From NCBI GenBank assembly GCA_902593735.1, contig CACJJL010000017.1, positions 1 to 37,314 on the forward strand: a stretch of 37,314 bases of DNA, in the 5' to 3' direction. The translations under genes and the position numbers were made by a program. Source of the DNA: an uncultured SAR116 cluster alpha proteobacterium. Its GTDB lineage: Bacteria > Pseudomonadota > Alphaproteobacteria > Puniceispirillales > Marisalimonadaceae. Below the pieces are notes generated by a model that searched no databases, was not told the origin of the DNA, and saw nothing but the letters and a program-made list of their open reading frames with translations. Below, one piece after another: positions 25,496-34,080 of the stretch (position 1 is the first letter of the stretch; each line of letters begins with the position of its first letter).

Positions 25496-27673
25496 CTATA
25501 CACCTTCCCAATTTGTTTTTGTATTTCGAGCTTTATCAAATGCTAGTCGGCATTGTTCTAAATCAGGAAGAATATATATATAATTTCTTTTTTTAGTAGT
25601 TCCTCTTTGTCTTTCTATTTCAGGAATAACATTTTTTAAATTCTTTCCAAACGATGACATAGTTTTAGGTCTGGAATTTCCTATTTTTTTGGAGAATAAA
25701 ATATAATCTTGATATAAATCATAGCACAAGATTGAGTTTTTCCATTCATCCTGATCACTAATTGTAGATCCATCATATAATCGATCTTCCCAAAATTTTT
25801 CTACGTCAGAAGACGAAATTGATTTTTGTATAGAAAGAGCATTTGTTTTAGGGAATCTTCTTAAATCTATTCCTTCAAGATCTATATTTTGAAGATCATA
25901 TAACATTGCTTCATATCCTCCATTATTTAATTCTTCGTTTATAGACTTAAAATAGTTAGAATTCTGCATCATAGAATCCCCTGGTTCGATAACACAAAAA
26001 CGTCGTTCTTCTGCTCCTGCAGGAACTACCCAATCGTTATTAGATGAAATAATTATTCTACTAAAATTCGATACAGTAAAAACATCTTTTCCTTTCATTT
26101 CAATAGGTATTGATGGTTCTGTAATTAATCCTTTAAGCATTCCTTCAGCTTTTTTGTCGCCACCCCAAACAGCTTCGTCAGCAAAAATCATTAGTTTATC
26201 TTTTAAATGTGAATTAAAATGACCAGTTAAGTGACTACCATGAAATAGGTGAAGAAAATGATTGCCAAACAAATATCCAAAACCTCTAGCAAAAATTCCT
26301 TTACCTGTCCCTTGTTTACCTTTTAAAACAAGCGCAACACCAGGCCTGTCAGTTGGGTTTTGAATTGCATCTGCCATCCAATGGATTATATAACTTCCTA
26401 ACTCTTCGTCTGATGCAGCAAGTACATTGTTAATATGGTCTCTAAACTTGTTCCATTTCCCCTTTTTAGGGACAACAGCTAGCCCCTGGTAAAGGTTATA
26501 AAAATTCTTATGATTTTTTTCTGGATCAAAGATAAGTCCATCATATGTCTTTCTTTTGGATGACGAAAGCCAACATTGTGCTAACGATTTATTAGACCCA
26601 TCTAGGAAAGAATATTTGTTACAATATCTATTTTTGAAGTCAGTGAATGTAGAAAAAGTTACTAATTTTCTATTAATGCTGGGATCAAAGTCTTTATTTA
26701 GAACAAAGGTCTTGCCCTGAAGCATAACTACTGCATGTTTTTTATTCATCTCTTCTAAAGTATCATCGTCTAGATCTCCAGGCTGATATTTCAAAACTTG
26801 CTTTATAATGAGACTTATCTCTCTATTTTCCAAAGGGCCCTGAGCAAAGTTTGGATGATCGTTTGCATTTGCTTCAATGTTCTTAATTTTTATTTTTTTA
26901 CTTATTTCAATATCTTCTATCCCTCTTTTACGTAAAGAGCATCCATATTTAAAAAGATAACTATTACGTCCTTCACTTTTTAAGAGTTTATTAAATGATG
27001 TGTTCTCAACCAAATTTTCATCTAGCTGAATTTCATTGGATAATTTAATTAATTGGCTTAACGAAACTTTACTTTTTTCAGCGTGGTGTAAAAAATCTTC
27101 CAGCTCTAAGTGCTTTTCCAACTGCACGCATGTTCTGGTAGAATTATTACTAGAAAAGTACGGTAAATTGATCCAATTACCAATTTGTTCTGTTTCTCCA
27201 TTTCTAGGTTTCAACCTTTTTTCTTGTTTAGGAAATATCTCACAATTTGGATAACCTAAATATTTAGCTATTTTACGAAGTGGTTTTTGGATTAATTGTG
27301 CTGAAGTATCTTCTACAAAGAATAGATATAAGTGATATCCACCCGACTTGCTCAAACAGGTAAGAAAAGGAATTTTACTTTCATTTATTCTTTTTAATAG
27401 ATCCTCTTGAGGTAAATTATAATCATCTATATCTAAAGCACAAAATACGATATTATGATTATCATCTTTGATAGGAACCACACCTATCCCTTGTTCACCA
27501 TAAAGATGTTTTTTATAGTGTTCAAAATTAATTTTCTTCCTTACTGTAAGTGCTCTACCCTTCTTTTTTTTATCATTGTTTGATTTGTTTATCTCAAAAG
27601 TTCCATAAGCTTTTGTGAAGCCAGTGAATAGTTTTTGAAATTTTTCAATAGTCATATCAGAGAGATTTTCCAT
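25496..27673 (-). CDS. Primase-polymerase/helicase of a mobile element (AEP-TOTE-like plus DUF5906)
   Basis: The 725-residue protein looks like a phage or satellite replication enzyme. An N-terminal archaeo-eukaryotic-type primase domain (about 50-180) has the metal pair in ALDIDD (Asp81, Asp83), a histidine motif SKSGGYHLYLFF (His114), and NWINLPYF. A PriCT-like helical linker follows (about 235-300). The C-terminal superfamily 3-like helicase domain (DUF5906 type) has Walker A KGKQGTGKG (452-459), Walker B LMIFADE (500) and the sensor IIISSNNDW. It overlaps the AlpA-like gene upstream by one base. No integrase, capsid or terminase lies beside it, so the element is minimal or degraded. G+C is like the host's, which suggests long residence or a related host. 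Confidence 0.85.
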   Translation of the reverse strand: MENLSDMTIEKFQKLFTGFTKAYGTFEINKSNNDKKKKGRALTVRKKINFEHYKKHLYGEQGIGVVPIKDDNHNIVFCALDIDDYNLPQEDLLKRINESKIPFLTCLSKSGGYHLYLFFVEDTSAQLIQKPLRKIAKYLGYPNCEIFPKQEKRLKPRNGETEQIGNWINLPYFSSNNSTRTCVQLEKHLELEDFLHHAEKSKVSLSQLIKLSNEIQLDENLVENTSFNKLLKSEGRNSYLFKYGCSLRKRGIEDIEISKKIKIKNIEANANDHPNFAQGPLENREISLIIKQVLKYQPGDLDDDTLEEMNKKHAVVMLQGKTFVLNKDFDPSINRKLVTFSTFTDFKNRYCNKYSFLDGSNKSLAQCWLSSSKRKTYDGLIFDPEKNHKNFYNLYQGLAVVPKKGKWNKFRDHINNVLAASDEELGSYIIHWMADAIQNPTDRPGVALVLKGKQGTGKGIFARGFGYLFGNHFLHLFHGSHLTGHFNSHLKDKLMIFADEAVWGGDKKAEGMLKGLITEPSIPIEMKGKDVFTVSNFSRIIISSNNDWVVPAGAEERRFCVIEPGDSMMQNSNYFKSINEELNNGGYEAMLYDLQNIDLEGIDLRRFPKTNALSIQKSISSSDVEKFWEDRLYDGSTISDQDEWKNSILCYDLYQDYILFSKKIGNSRPKTMSSFGKNLKNVIPEIERQRGTTKKRNYIYILPDLEQCRLAFDKARNTKTNWEGV

Positions 27674-27876
27674 TATAAGTCTCCCTTGTTGCTATCTTTA
27701 TTATTATTATTTAAAAGCCATTCCTTTACACAAAGCTCATCAAAAAGGGGTTCCCTACCAGAAGAATTTAAAGGTTTAGGAAAGTTTCTTTTTCTTATCC
27801 AATTCTTTAGTGTGTCTCGACTTACACCTATTTGCTTACATATTTCTTTACGTGGAATTATATTTAAATTGCTCAT
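27673..27876 (-). CDS. AlpA-like helix-turn-helix regulator/excisionase
   Basis: The 67-residue protein has an N-terminal HTH of the AlpA/MerR-like excisionase kind: IPRKEICKQIGVSRDTLKNW followed by an RKRNFPKPL wing. AlpA-type regulators control integrase and excision in P4-like elements. The gene overlaps the primase-helicase by one base on the same strand, so the two form a regulator-replication operon. An inverted repeat at 27931-27955, upstream of its start, could be its operator. Ribosome site AAGGAG (27885-27890 on the plus strand, as CTCCTT) suits the ATG. Confidence 0.8.
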   Translation of the reverse strand: MSNLNIIPRKEICKQIGVSRDTLKNWIRKRNFPKPLNSSGREPLFDELCVKEWLLNNNNKDSNKGDL

Positions 27877-27930
27877 AGCAAAGCTCCTTATTTGATTAAT
27901 AAAATATTTTTGAAGCGTCGCTTTGATGAG

Positions 27931-27955
27931 AACTGGTAGCCTACGTAAACCAGTT
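27931..27955. promoter_or_regulatory. Inverted repeat upstream of the AlpA-like gene (candidate operator)
   Basis: AACTGGT (27931-27937) and ACCAGTT (27949-27955) form a perfect 7-bp inverted repeat around an 11-base spacer, 55 bases before the AlpA-like start. Centre-to-centre spacing of 18 bases is close to two helical turns, as for dimer-binding repressors. Nothing else in the gene-free stretch 27877-28542 suggests a coding region. That stretch holds this repeat, the dispersed repeat copy at 28140 and a 14-bp palindrome at 28387. Confidence 0.35.
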
Positions 27956-28139
27956 TCAGCATAGTTTTATTTTGGACTATGTAACCACACAAATGAACTC
28001 TCAATCATTTGATTTGTTAAATATACCGCAGAGTAATTATGTTAGTAAAGACTACATTTTAATTTTTTTTCTTTTTTTTTAAAAGTTACTGAAATCATTA
28101 AAGACTTTAAACAAAACTACTAATTACAAACTCCAATAA

Positions 28140-28181
28140 CCCATCAATGAACCCTGGTCCGTGTTCCATGGACTACGGTCA
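28140..28181 (+). repeat. Dispersed 42-base repeat, copy A
   Basis: This 42-base sequence matches the segment at 35640-35681 in the same direction, with three mismatches. It contains a short inverted repeat (GTCC and GGAC enclosing nine bases) and CCATGG. Two of the three differences fall in that nine-base loop. It is much richer in G+C than the surrounding AT-rich spacer. It is followed by further palindromic sequence (28177-28210) that copy B lacks. No encoded protein is evident; it could be a small mobile repeat or a structured RNA. Confidence 0.75.
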
Positions 28182-28210
28182 ATGGGCAGACCACCCACTG
28201 ACCATTGACC
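28177..28210. repeat. Palindrome with 9-bp arms next to repeat copy A
   Basis: GGTCAATGG (28177-28185) pairs perfectly with CCATTGACC (28202-28210) around a 16-base loop, which itself can pair TGGG with CCCA. The right arm is followed by a further copy of CCATTG. The unit is denser in G+C than the flanks. It resembles REP-like stem-loops. Confidence 0.6.
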
Positions 28211-28386
28211 ATTGTTGATTAGGAAAAGGGTGCAGTAACCTCAGTTAAAATTAGAATTTTAAATATAAAATTTTTGTTAATTAATTATCTAATAATCATT
28301 ATATTATAAAAATCAAATGATTAAAAGATGTTCACTTATAATATAAATTTAATAGTTTTTTAAAATAATTTCATTTTAATTTTATT

Positions 28387-28417
28387 AGAGCATACTCTGT
28401 AACACAGAGTATGCTCT
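28387..28417. repeat. Perfect 14-bp palindrome with 3-base loop upstream of lysR
   Basis: The arms AGAGCATACTCTGT (28387-28400) and its exact complement (28404-28417) enclose AAC. No T run follows on either strand, so a standard terminator is unlikely. The plus-strand sequence that follows, CGGGGAGGGAGG, is very purine-rich. The lysR start is 126 bases downstream, so the palindrome could lie in its leader or serve as a protein-binding site. Confidence 0.6.
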
Positions 28418-28542
28418 CAAGCGGGGAGGGAGGAAATTCTTTATATATTAACTATTTTCAAACTATATTGAATCTCTGATTAATACATTCAGAGTTGCAT
28501 TAATTAGAATTGAAGAATTTCAAATATTAGAGATGTTTAACT

Positions 28543-29430
28543 ATGAAGTGGGATCGTTTAAAATATTTTCATATTGTTTCTCAAACTCTTAATTTGAAAA
28601 GAGCTTCTGAAATTATGAATATAAGTCATTCTTCCCTAAGCCGACAAATTAGTATTTTAGAAAGTGAAATTAAAACAAAACTTTTTTTTCGAAATTCAAA
28701 AGGTTTGTCATTATCACCAGAAGGTCAGGAATTATATAAAGAAGTAAATAAAGTTTCTTCACAAATTGAAAATTTAAAGAACTTTTCTTCTTCATCCGAA
28801 CCAATTGGAAAGCTAAAGATTGCTGCAACAAATGCTTTTGGCGCGCTTTGGATTACACCAAGGATAAATAAATTTTTATTACAATATCCTAAAATACAAA
28901 TTGCATTAAACTTAAGAGATTCTGAGCCTAAAGTTTTACACTACGCCTCTGACTTAGAAATTAGGATGACAGAAAGTAATTCACAAGATGACGTTCAAAT
29001 CAAAATTTCAGAATTCCGATATAAAATATATGCTTCTAAAGAATATATAAAAAAATTTGGAGTTCCTAAAACAGTAGATGAATTAGATTATCACAAAATA
29101 ATTGCCTATGGAGAAACTGCTCAACCACCTCTAAACAGAAATAGATTAAATTGGTTGCTAAATATTGGAAGAGAAAAAAATAATATTAGAAATCCAATAT
29201 TAGAAATTTCAAATATTCACGGCATTGTAGAAGCTACTCAAAACTCGGTAGGTATATCTTCTTTACCTAGTTGGATGGAAAGTTTTATTAATTTAGAAGA
29301 AATATTATCTGAATTAAAGGGTCCAAAATTAAATATTTCATTATGTTATAAATATCATTTAAAAGATGACCAAAGATTAAAGGCTTTCAAAAAATTTTTG
29401 ATTGACGAAATTAACCAACTAAAAACTTAA
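28543..29430 (+). CDS. LysR-family transcriptional regulator
   Basis: The 295-residue protein has an N-terminal winged HTH (residues about 2-60: LKRASEIMNISHSSLSRQIS, then LFFRNSKGLSLSPEG). A periplasmic-binding-like effector domain follows (about 88-290, including PIGKLKIAATNAFG and HGIVEATQNSVGISSLPSW). It resembles LysR proteins of the plain activator type. It converges on urtE with a 12-base overlap of their ends. It may control the urt genes, but most LysR regulators are divergent from their targets, so this is uncertain. Confidence 0.9.
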   Translation: MKWDRLKYFHIVSQTLNLKRASEIMNISHSSLSRQISILESEIKTKLFFRNSKGLSLSPEGQELYKEVNKVSSQIENLKNFSSSSEPIGKLKIAATNAFGALWITPRINKFLLQYPKIQIALNLRDSEPKVLHYASDLEIRMTESNSQDDVQIKISEFRYKIYASKEYIKKFGVPKTVDELDYHKIIAYGETAQPPLNRNRLNWLLNIGREKNNIRNPILEISNIHGIVEATQNSVGISSLPSWMESFINLEEILSELKGPKLNISLCYKYHLKDDQRLKAFKKFLIDEINQLKT

Positions 29431-30114
29431 TTGAGATTTAAGTAATTTTTTACCTAGTTTTTCTTTATCTCCTTCTATAATTATTTTCCCCCTTTGCATT
29501 ACATAAAAATAATCAGAAAGATTAAATGCAAAATCAAAATATTGTTCGACTAAAAATATTGTAATTTTTTTTTCTTTTTTTAAATATAAGATTACCTCGC
29601 CTATTTGTTTAATTATATTCGGTTGAATACCCTCAGTAGGCTCATCCATCAATAATAAACTTGGTTTTGCAACAAGTGCTCTTGCAATAGCCAACTGTTG
29701 TTGTTGTCCTCCAGACAAATCTCCACCTCTCCTATGAAGCATTTTTTTTAATATTGGAAATAAGTTAAATATTTCATCAGGGATAAACCAATTTTTTTTA
29801 TTCAAACATGCAAATCCAATTTCTAAATTTTCTTTAACACTTAAAAGGGGAAATATATCTCTTCCTTGAGGAACGTATCCAATTCCTAATTTTGCCAGTT
29901 TGTAAGATGGAAGATTAAATATATCATTGTTATTATAGAAATAAGTTCCATTTTTTGCATTTTGTATTCCAGACAAAAATTTAAGTAAAGAAGTTTTACC
30001 TACGCCATTTGATCCCATTAAGCATGTTATATTGCCTTTTTTGGCTTTTATTGAAACATCAAACAAGATTTGAGAAGAGCCATAATTTAAATTTATTTTT
30101 TTAACATCAAGCAT
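29419..30114 (-). CDS. urtE: Urea ABC transporter ATP-binding protein UrtE
   Basis: The 231-residue ATPase is the LivF-like second nucleotide-binding subunit. Walker A is GSNGVGKTSL, the signature LSGGQQQQLAIARA, Walker B LLLMDEPTEGIQP. The EGIQP after Walker B is usual in UrtE rather than LivF (EGLAP). It is last in the order urtA-B-C-D-E on the minus strand, two bases after urtD. It pairs with UrtD on the inner face of the membrane. Confidence 0.92.
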   Translation of the reverse strand: MLDVKKINLNYGSSQILFDVSIKAKKGNITCLMGSNGVGKTSLLKFLSGIQNAKNGTYFYNNNDIFNLPSYKLAKLGIGYVPQGRDIFPLLSVKENLEIGFACLNKKNWFIPDEIFNLFPILKKMLHRRGGDLSGGQQQQLAIARALVAKPSLLLMDEPTEGIQPNIIKQIGEVILYLKKEKKITIFLVEQYFDFAFNLSDYFYVMQRGKIIIEGDKEKLGKKLLKSQLSF

Positions 30115-30116
30115 AA

Positions 30117-30857
30117 TTATCTTCCTAAATAAACCTCTATGACTTTTTCATTTTGAGTTATAAAGTCAATTGAACCAGAAGAAAGAATGCTACCTTCATT
30201 AAGTACTGTTACTCGACAATTTAAATTACGTACAAACTCCATATCATGTTCAACCACAATAATTGAACTAGATTTTGCAATATTTTTTAAAATACTAACT
30301 GTTTGATTTCTCTCAGTTGGTGTCATGCCTGCAGCAGGTTCATCAATGAGCATTAATTTTGGATTTTGGCTTAAAAGCATCCCAATCTCTAACCATTGCT
30401 TCTGACCATGGCTAATCTCACCAGCAATTCTATCTTTAATCATGTAAAGATTTATATCTTTTAAAATTTTTTTAATGCTAGTAAGCTCAGATTTTGTATT
30501 TTTTTGAAATAAAACCTTAAATGGATTTCTATTTTTTTTCTGAGATAAAATTAAATTATCAATAATTGTTTTATTTTCAAATACCGTAGGTTTTTGAAAT
30601 TTTCGTCCAATACCAAGTAATGCTATTTCTGATTCTGTTTTTCTGATTAGATCAATGCTTTTTTCTCCCCATAAAATATGTCCATTATCTGGCTTTGTTT
30701 GACCTGTAATTATATCCATAAAAGTAGTTTTCCCTGCGCCATTTGGTCCAATAATGGCTTGTAATTCATTATACCCTATTGAAAAACTTAAATTTTTTAT
30801 TGCTTTAAAACCGTCAAAAGAGATTGAAACATTATCAACTTCTAACAACGTTTTCAT
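30117..30857 (-). CDS. urtD: Urea ABC transporter ATP-binding protein UrtD
   Basis: The 246-residue ATPase is the LivG-like subunit. Walker A is GPNGAGKTTFMD, the signature ISHGQKQWLEIGM (the SHGQKQWLEIGM form is characteristic of UrtD), Walker B LMLIDEPAAGMTP, and the switch is VVEHDMEFV. The ATG overlaps the urtC stop (ATGA). It drives import with UrtE through the UrtB-UrtC pore. Confidence 0.94.
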   Translation of the reverse strand: MKTLLEVDNVSISFDGFKAIKNLSFSIGYNELQAIIGPNGAGKTTFMDIITGQTKPDNGHILWGEKSIDLIRKTESEIALLGIGRKFQKPTVFENKTIIDNLILSQKKNRNPFKVLFQKNTKSELTSIKKILKDINLYMIKDRIAGEISHGQKQWLEIGMLLSQNPKLMLIDEPAAGMTPTERNQTVSILKNIAKSSSIIVVEHDMEFVRNLNCRVTVLNEGSILSSGSIDFITQNEKVIEVYLGR

Positions 30858-32023
30858 TTGATTTTAACCAATAATGTATTTAGCATACCAATTAAACCAC
30901 CCTTACTAAAAATTGTTATTGCCACAAAACCAATTCCTAAAAATACAGTCCACCAATTCACCCATTCAATTGTAAAAAAACCGAGGGGAATATTTGGAGC
31001 ATTTCCTCCAGTAAACCAAGAGGATAGCAAAGAAACAGACGCTGCACCTAAAATTGCACCATACAATTTTCCTCGTCCACCAATAGCAACCCAGACAGCT
31101 AAATATATTGAGGCAATAGGAGCAATCTCAGCTGGGTTTATTATACCAGCTTGAGGATAATATATAGCTCCTGCTAATCCAGTAATTATGGCTGTGATAA
31201 CAAATATAAAAAGTTTGTATATTTCTACATTGTATCCAAAAAAACGAAGACGCGTTTCATTGTCTCTGATAGCGGTAATTACTGATCCAAATTTACTTTG
31301 AATTATATAATTAAAAATTACAAATGAAAATATAAGTCCGATTGAACTTAACCATAAAAATAATATTGAAATTGTAGATTGACTTAAGTTTTCAAGATGA
31401 GGAATATTTTGCAATCCAGACAATCCGTTATTTCCTCTTAACCCGCTATCATTTTGAAATAGATATAAAGATAAAGCTAGGGTCATTGCTTGAGTCAAAA
31501 TTGACAAATATACTCCAGTTACTCTTGAACGAAAAGCTAGCCAACCAAAAATAAATGCTATTAAACCAGGGATTAAAATAACAAAAATTATTTGAAAATA
31601 TAAATTATCTGCAAATGTCCAAATAAGTGGTATTTCTGTTCCTCCAACAACACCAAAAATTTGATTACCTATCGCTTCTTGTAATTCTATCTCAGTAAAG
31701 GGTAATTGTGAGTCATCTAAAGAATTCAATACAATAATAGACGTTCTCTCATACATTAACCACATGCCTATCATGTATCCACCTAAGCCAAAAAAAGCAA
31801 AATGACCTAAGGATAAAATACCACAATACCCCCACACAACATCCATAGCAATTGCAGCAATACATAAGCAAAGAGTTTTTCCAAGGACTTTTACAAAGCT
31901 TGTTGATATAAAGTTTATACCAAAAGGTTCACTTAAAAAGGTGACTAACAACGTAAATAAAAAAATAGTTATTAAAAAAATCAGCGAATGTTTTTTTACA
32001 GATTTATTCATGTCAGTTATCAT
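30854..32023 (-). CDS. urtC: Urea ABC transporter permease UrtC
   Basis: The 389-residue permease is LivM-like with about ten membrane helices. Conserved pieces include LCLCIAAIAMDVVWGYCGIL and SLGHFAFFGLGGYMIGMWLM near the N-terminus and GAIYYPQAGIINPAEIAPI near residue 285, a typical UrtC block. The start ATG lies within the urtB end (11-base overlap) and the stop overlaps urtD. Residue 1 to about 35 contains the first helix with no cleavable signal. It forms the pore with UrtB. Confidence 0.93.
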   Translation of the reverse strand: MITDMNKSVKKHSLIFLITIFLFTLLVTFLSEPFGINFISTSFVKVLGKTLCLCIAAIAMDVVWGYCGILSLGHFAFFGLGGYMIGMWLMYERTSIIVLNSLDDSQLPFTEIELQEAIGNQIFGVVGGTEIPLIWTFADNLYFQIIFVILIPGLIAFIFGWLAFRSRVTGVYLSILTQAMTLALSLYLFQNDSGLRGNNGLSGLQNIPHLENLSQSTISILFLWLSSIGLIFSFVIFNYIIQSKFGSVITAIRDNETRLRFFGYNVEIYKLFIFVITAIITGLAGAIYYPQAGIINPAEIAPIASIYLAVWVAIGGRGKLYGAILGAASVSLLSSWFTGGNAPNIPLGFFTIEWVNWWTVFLGIGFVAITIFSKGGLIGMLNTLLVKIK

Positions 32024-34025
32024 TTGCTGCTCTCCCTTTTAAGGCAATTAATCCCCTTGGTCTAAATTGAATAAATAAAATTATAAATATAATCATATAT
32101 GTTTGAGCAGCTAATGTATTTGAAGGATTAAACCATTCTATAAACTTTTGTAAAAAGCCAATTAATGAAGCGCCTGCAAGTGTACCCCAAATACTTCCTA
32201 CACCACCAACTACAACTGTCATAAAACTTTGAACAATGTATTCTGAGCCAAGTTCAGATGTGACCTTGGAAAACAAACCTATAGCAACACCAGCAACACC
32301 AGCAATGCCTGACCCAAAACCAAAAGTTAACATATTTATTTTTTCAGTGTTAACACCCATGTTCGATGCCATTACAGGGTTTTGAGTTACGGATCTAGTT
32401 TCTAATCCAAATCTAGTTTTTTTCATTACAAATAATAATATTAAAAAAAATAAAACTCCCAAAACAAATATAGCTATCCTAATGTAACTTATCGAAAGAT
32501 CATCATTTATTATTAAAGATCCATCTAACCAAGAAGGTGATGTTAAAGGTCTAGCCTGAGTACCAAAAATATTTTTAGCAAGTTGTTGAAGAGCTATACT
32601 TATACCAAAAGTTGCTAGCAAAGTATCAAGAGGATTTTTATATAAATGTTTTATCACCAACCTTTCCATTATAACCCCTGCAATAAAAGTAATTATAAAA
32701 GCGAGAGGAAAAGCTATTATCAGAGATAATGTATGATTAGTAATATATGATTGAACAACATAGCCAGTATAAGCTCCCATCATTATAAATTCACCGTGAG
32801 CCATATTAATCACACGCATGACTCCAAATGTTATTGCCAAGCCAATAGCACCAAGAAAATATATAGAACTAAGACTAAGACCATCAATAAATAAATCTAA
32901 ATACTTATAGAATTTAACTTTAAAATTAATTGAATCTAAAACTTGTTTAGTCTTGTTTGTTATGTATTTATTTTTCTCAATGTAAATTTTGTAAAAATGT
33001 AGTTGTTTTAAATCATTTAATAATTCTGTTTCATCTCGATAAATATTAAGATTTTTTATCTTGGCTAATTTATTATAAACTTCGATTCTTTTAGAATTTT
33101 CATTAAATTCCTTTATATCAATTCCTAAAATTTTATTGTCAACAATGTTATTTTCTAAAATTATTTTTAATTCATTTAAACTGACTCTCTTATCTAAAAA
33201 ACCATTTTTTTGTGCTATTTTGTAAGCATCAATAACACTAAGTTTTAATTTTTCTTTATAGAAAAAACTTTTTATAACTTCACCGAATTGTTTTTTACTA
33301 ATTACTTCTGGTTTAATTATTTGAGCAATATTTAAATTATTTAAATCTTCAATATTTCTAGTAACTTTAATTTCAGATGTCCTTAGGAGTTTTGACAAAA
33401 CTGCTCTTACTTCTATTGAAGTATTAGTCTTTAATTCATTCAGAACTTTAATTTTCTCTTTATCGTCAGTTCCATGTTGTAAAATTGCAAATTGTAATAA
33501 TTTTTTTATTTTAATTTTTAACCTATCATCTTCCTCTAATAAAAATGCTTTTCTAAGGAGTTTTAAATGTTCAGGTAATATTTTTTTTTCAAGAGCATTT
33601 ATGCTATTTATTCTTTTATTTTTATCATTACTAAATATTTGAAAGTTCACAAGTGCAGTTGCAATCTTTGCCCTTACACCACTATTCGGTTTTATTTTTT
33701 TGAAATCTTTTTTTTTCTTTTTTCCAATTTTAGCGTTGGAAAAAATATCAATTGCGTAATATGTTTTATTATCAAACTTGGAAATTAGTACAATTTTTTT
33801 TGTTTCTTTTATGTAAAATAATTTCTTATTTTTCCAGAGATTTAAAAATCTTGATACGGTATTTTGATCATAAACATTTATTTTTTCTAAAAATGTTCCA
33901 ACTGTTTTTGAAGAACTATTTATAATCAGTTTAGAGTTTTTAAATAAAAAATTGTCAAAGTTCTCTTCTGAAAATGCAGAATTGAAACTTAATAATGAAA
34001 ATAAAATAATTAATAAGTACTTCAT
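32013..34025 (-). CDS. urtB: Urea ABC transporter permease UrtB with extra-long periplasmic domain
   Basis: The 670-residue protein starts with a signal peptide (about residues 1-19, SFNSAFS). It then has a charged, mostly helical domain to about residue 375, and a LivH-like permease domain to the end, starting at DGLSLSSIYFLGAIGLAITF and ending FRPRGLIALKGR. MAHGEFIMMGAYTGY is the family motif. UrtB proteins usually carry an N-terminal extension, but about 520-540 residues in total is usual, so this is longer by over 100. The first part has HEAT-like alternation (ALRKAF-type helices, here LLRKAFLLEEDDR). It is preceded by a hairpin after urtA. Confidence 0.92.
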   Translation of the reverse strand: MKYLLIILFSLLSFNSAFSEENFDNFLFKNSKLIINSSSKTVGTFLEKINVYDQNTVSRFLNLWKNKKLFYIKETKKIVLISKFDNKTYYAIDIFSNAKIGKKKKKDFKKIKPNSGVRAKIATALVNFQIFSNDKNKRINSINALEKKILPEHLKLLRKAFLLEEDDRLKIKIKKLLQFAILQHGTDDKEKIKVLNELKTNTSIEVRAVLSKLLRTSEIKVTRNIEDLNNLNIAQIIKPEVISKKQFGEVIKSFFYKEKLKLSVIDAYKIAQKNGFLDKRVSLNELKIILENNIVDNKILGIDIKEFNENSKRIEVYNKLAKIKNLNIYRDETELLNDLKQLHFYKIYIEKNKYITNKTKQVLDSINFKVKFYKYLDLFIDGLSLSSIYFLGAIGLAITFGVMRVINMAHGEFIMMGAYTGYVVQSYITNHTLSLIIAFPLAFIITFIAGVIMERLVIKHLYKNPLDTLLATFGISIALQQLAKNIFGTQARPLTSPSWLDGSLIINDDLSISYIRIAIFVLGVLFFLILLFVMKKTRFGLETRSVTQNPVMASNMGVNTEKINMLTFGFGSGIAGVAGVAIGLFSKVTSELGSEYIVQSFMTVVVGGVGSIWGTLAGASLIGFLQKFIEWFNPSNTLAAQTYMIIFIILFIQFRPRGLIALKGRAANDN

Positions 34026-34036
34026 ATATTAATATT

Positions 34037-34065
34037 GATAATGCTATGGAAACCATAGCATTATC
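34037..34065 (-). terminator. Perfect hairpin between urtA and urtB
   Basis: The arms GATAATGCTATGG (34037-34049) and its complement (34053-34065) enclose only three bases. On the transcribed strand it starts 15 bases past the urtA stop and ends 11 before the urtB start. No T run follows. A role in stabilising the urtA message or in partial termination would raise UrtA over the membrane subunits, as for the hairpin after phnD. Confidence 0.7.
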
Positions 34066-34080
34066 CTCAATATAGTTTAT

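Noticed and set aside
27877-28542. Integrase gene or attachment-site pair for the satellite-like module
   Set aside because: No integrase-like frame was found on either strand and no direct repeat flanking 25375-27876 was recognised.
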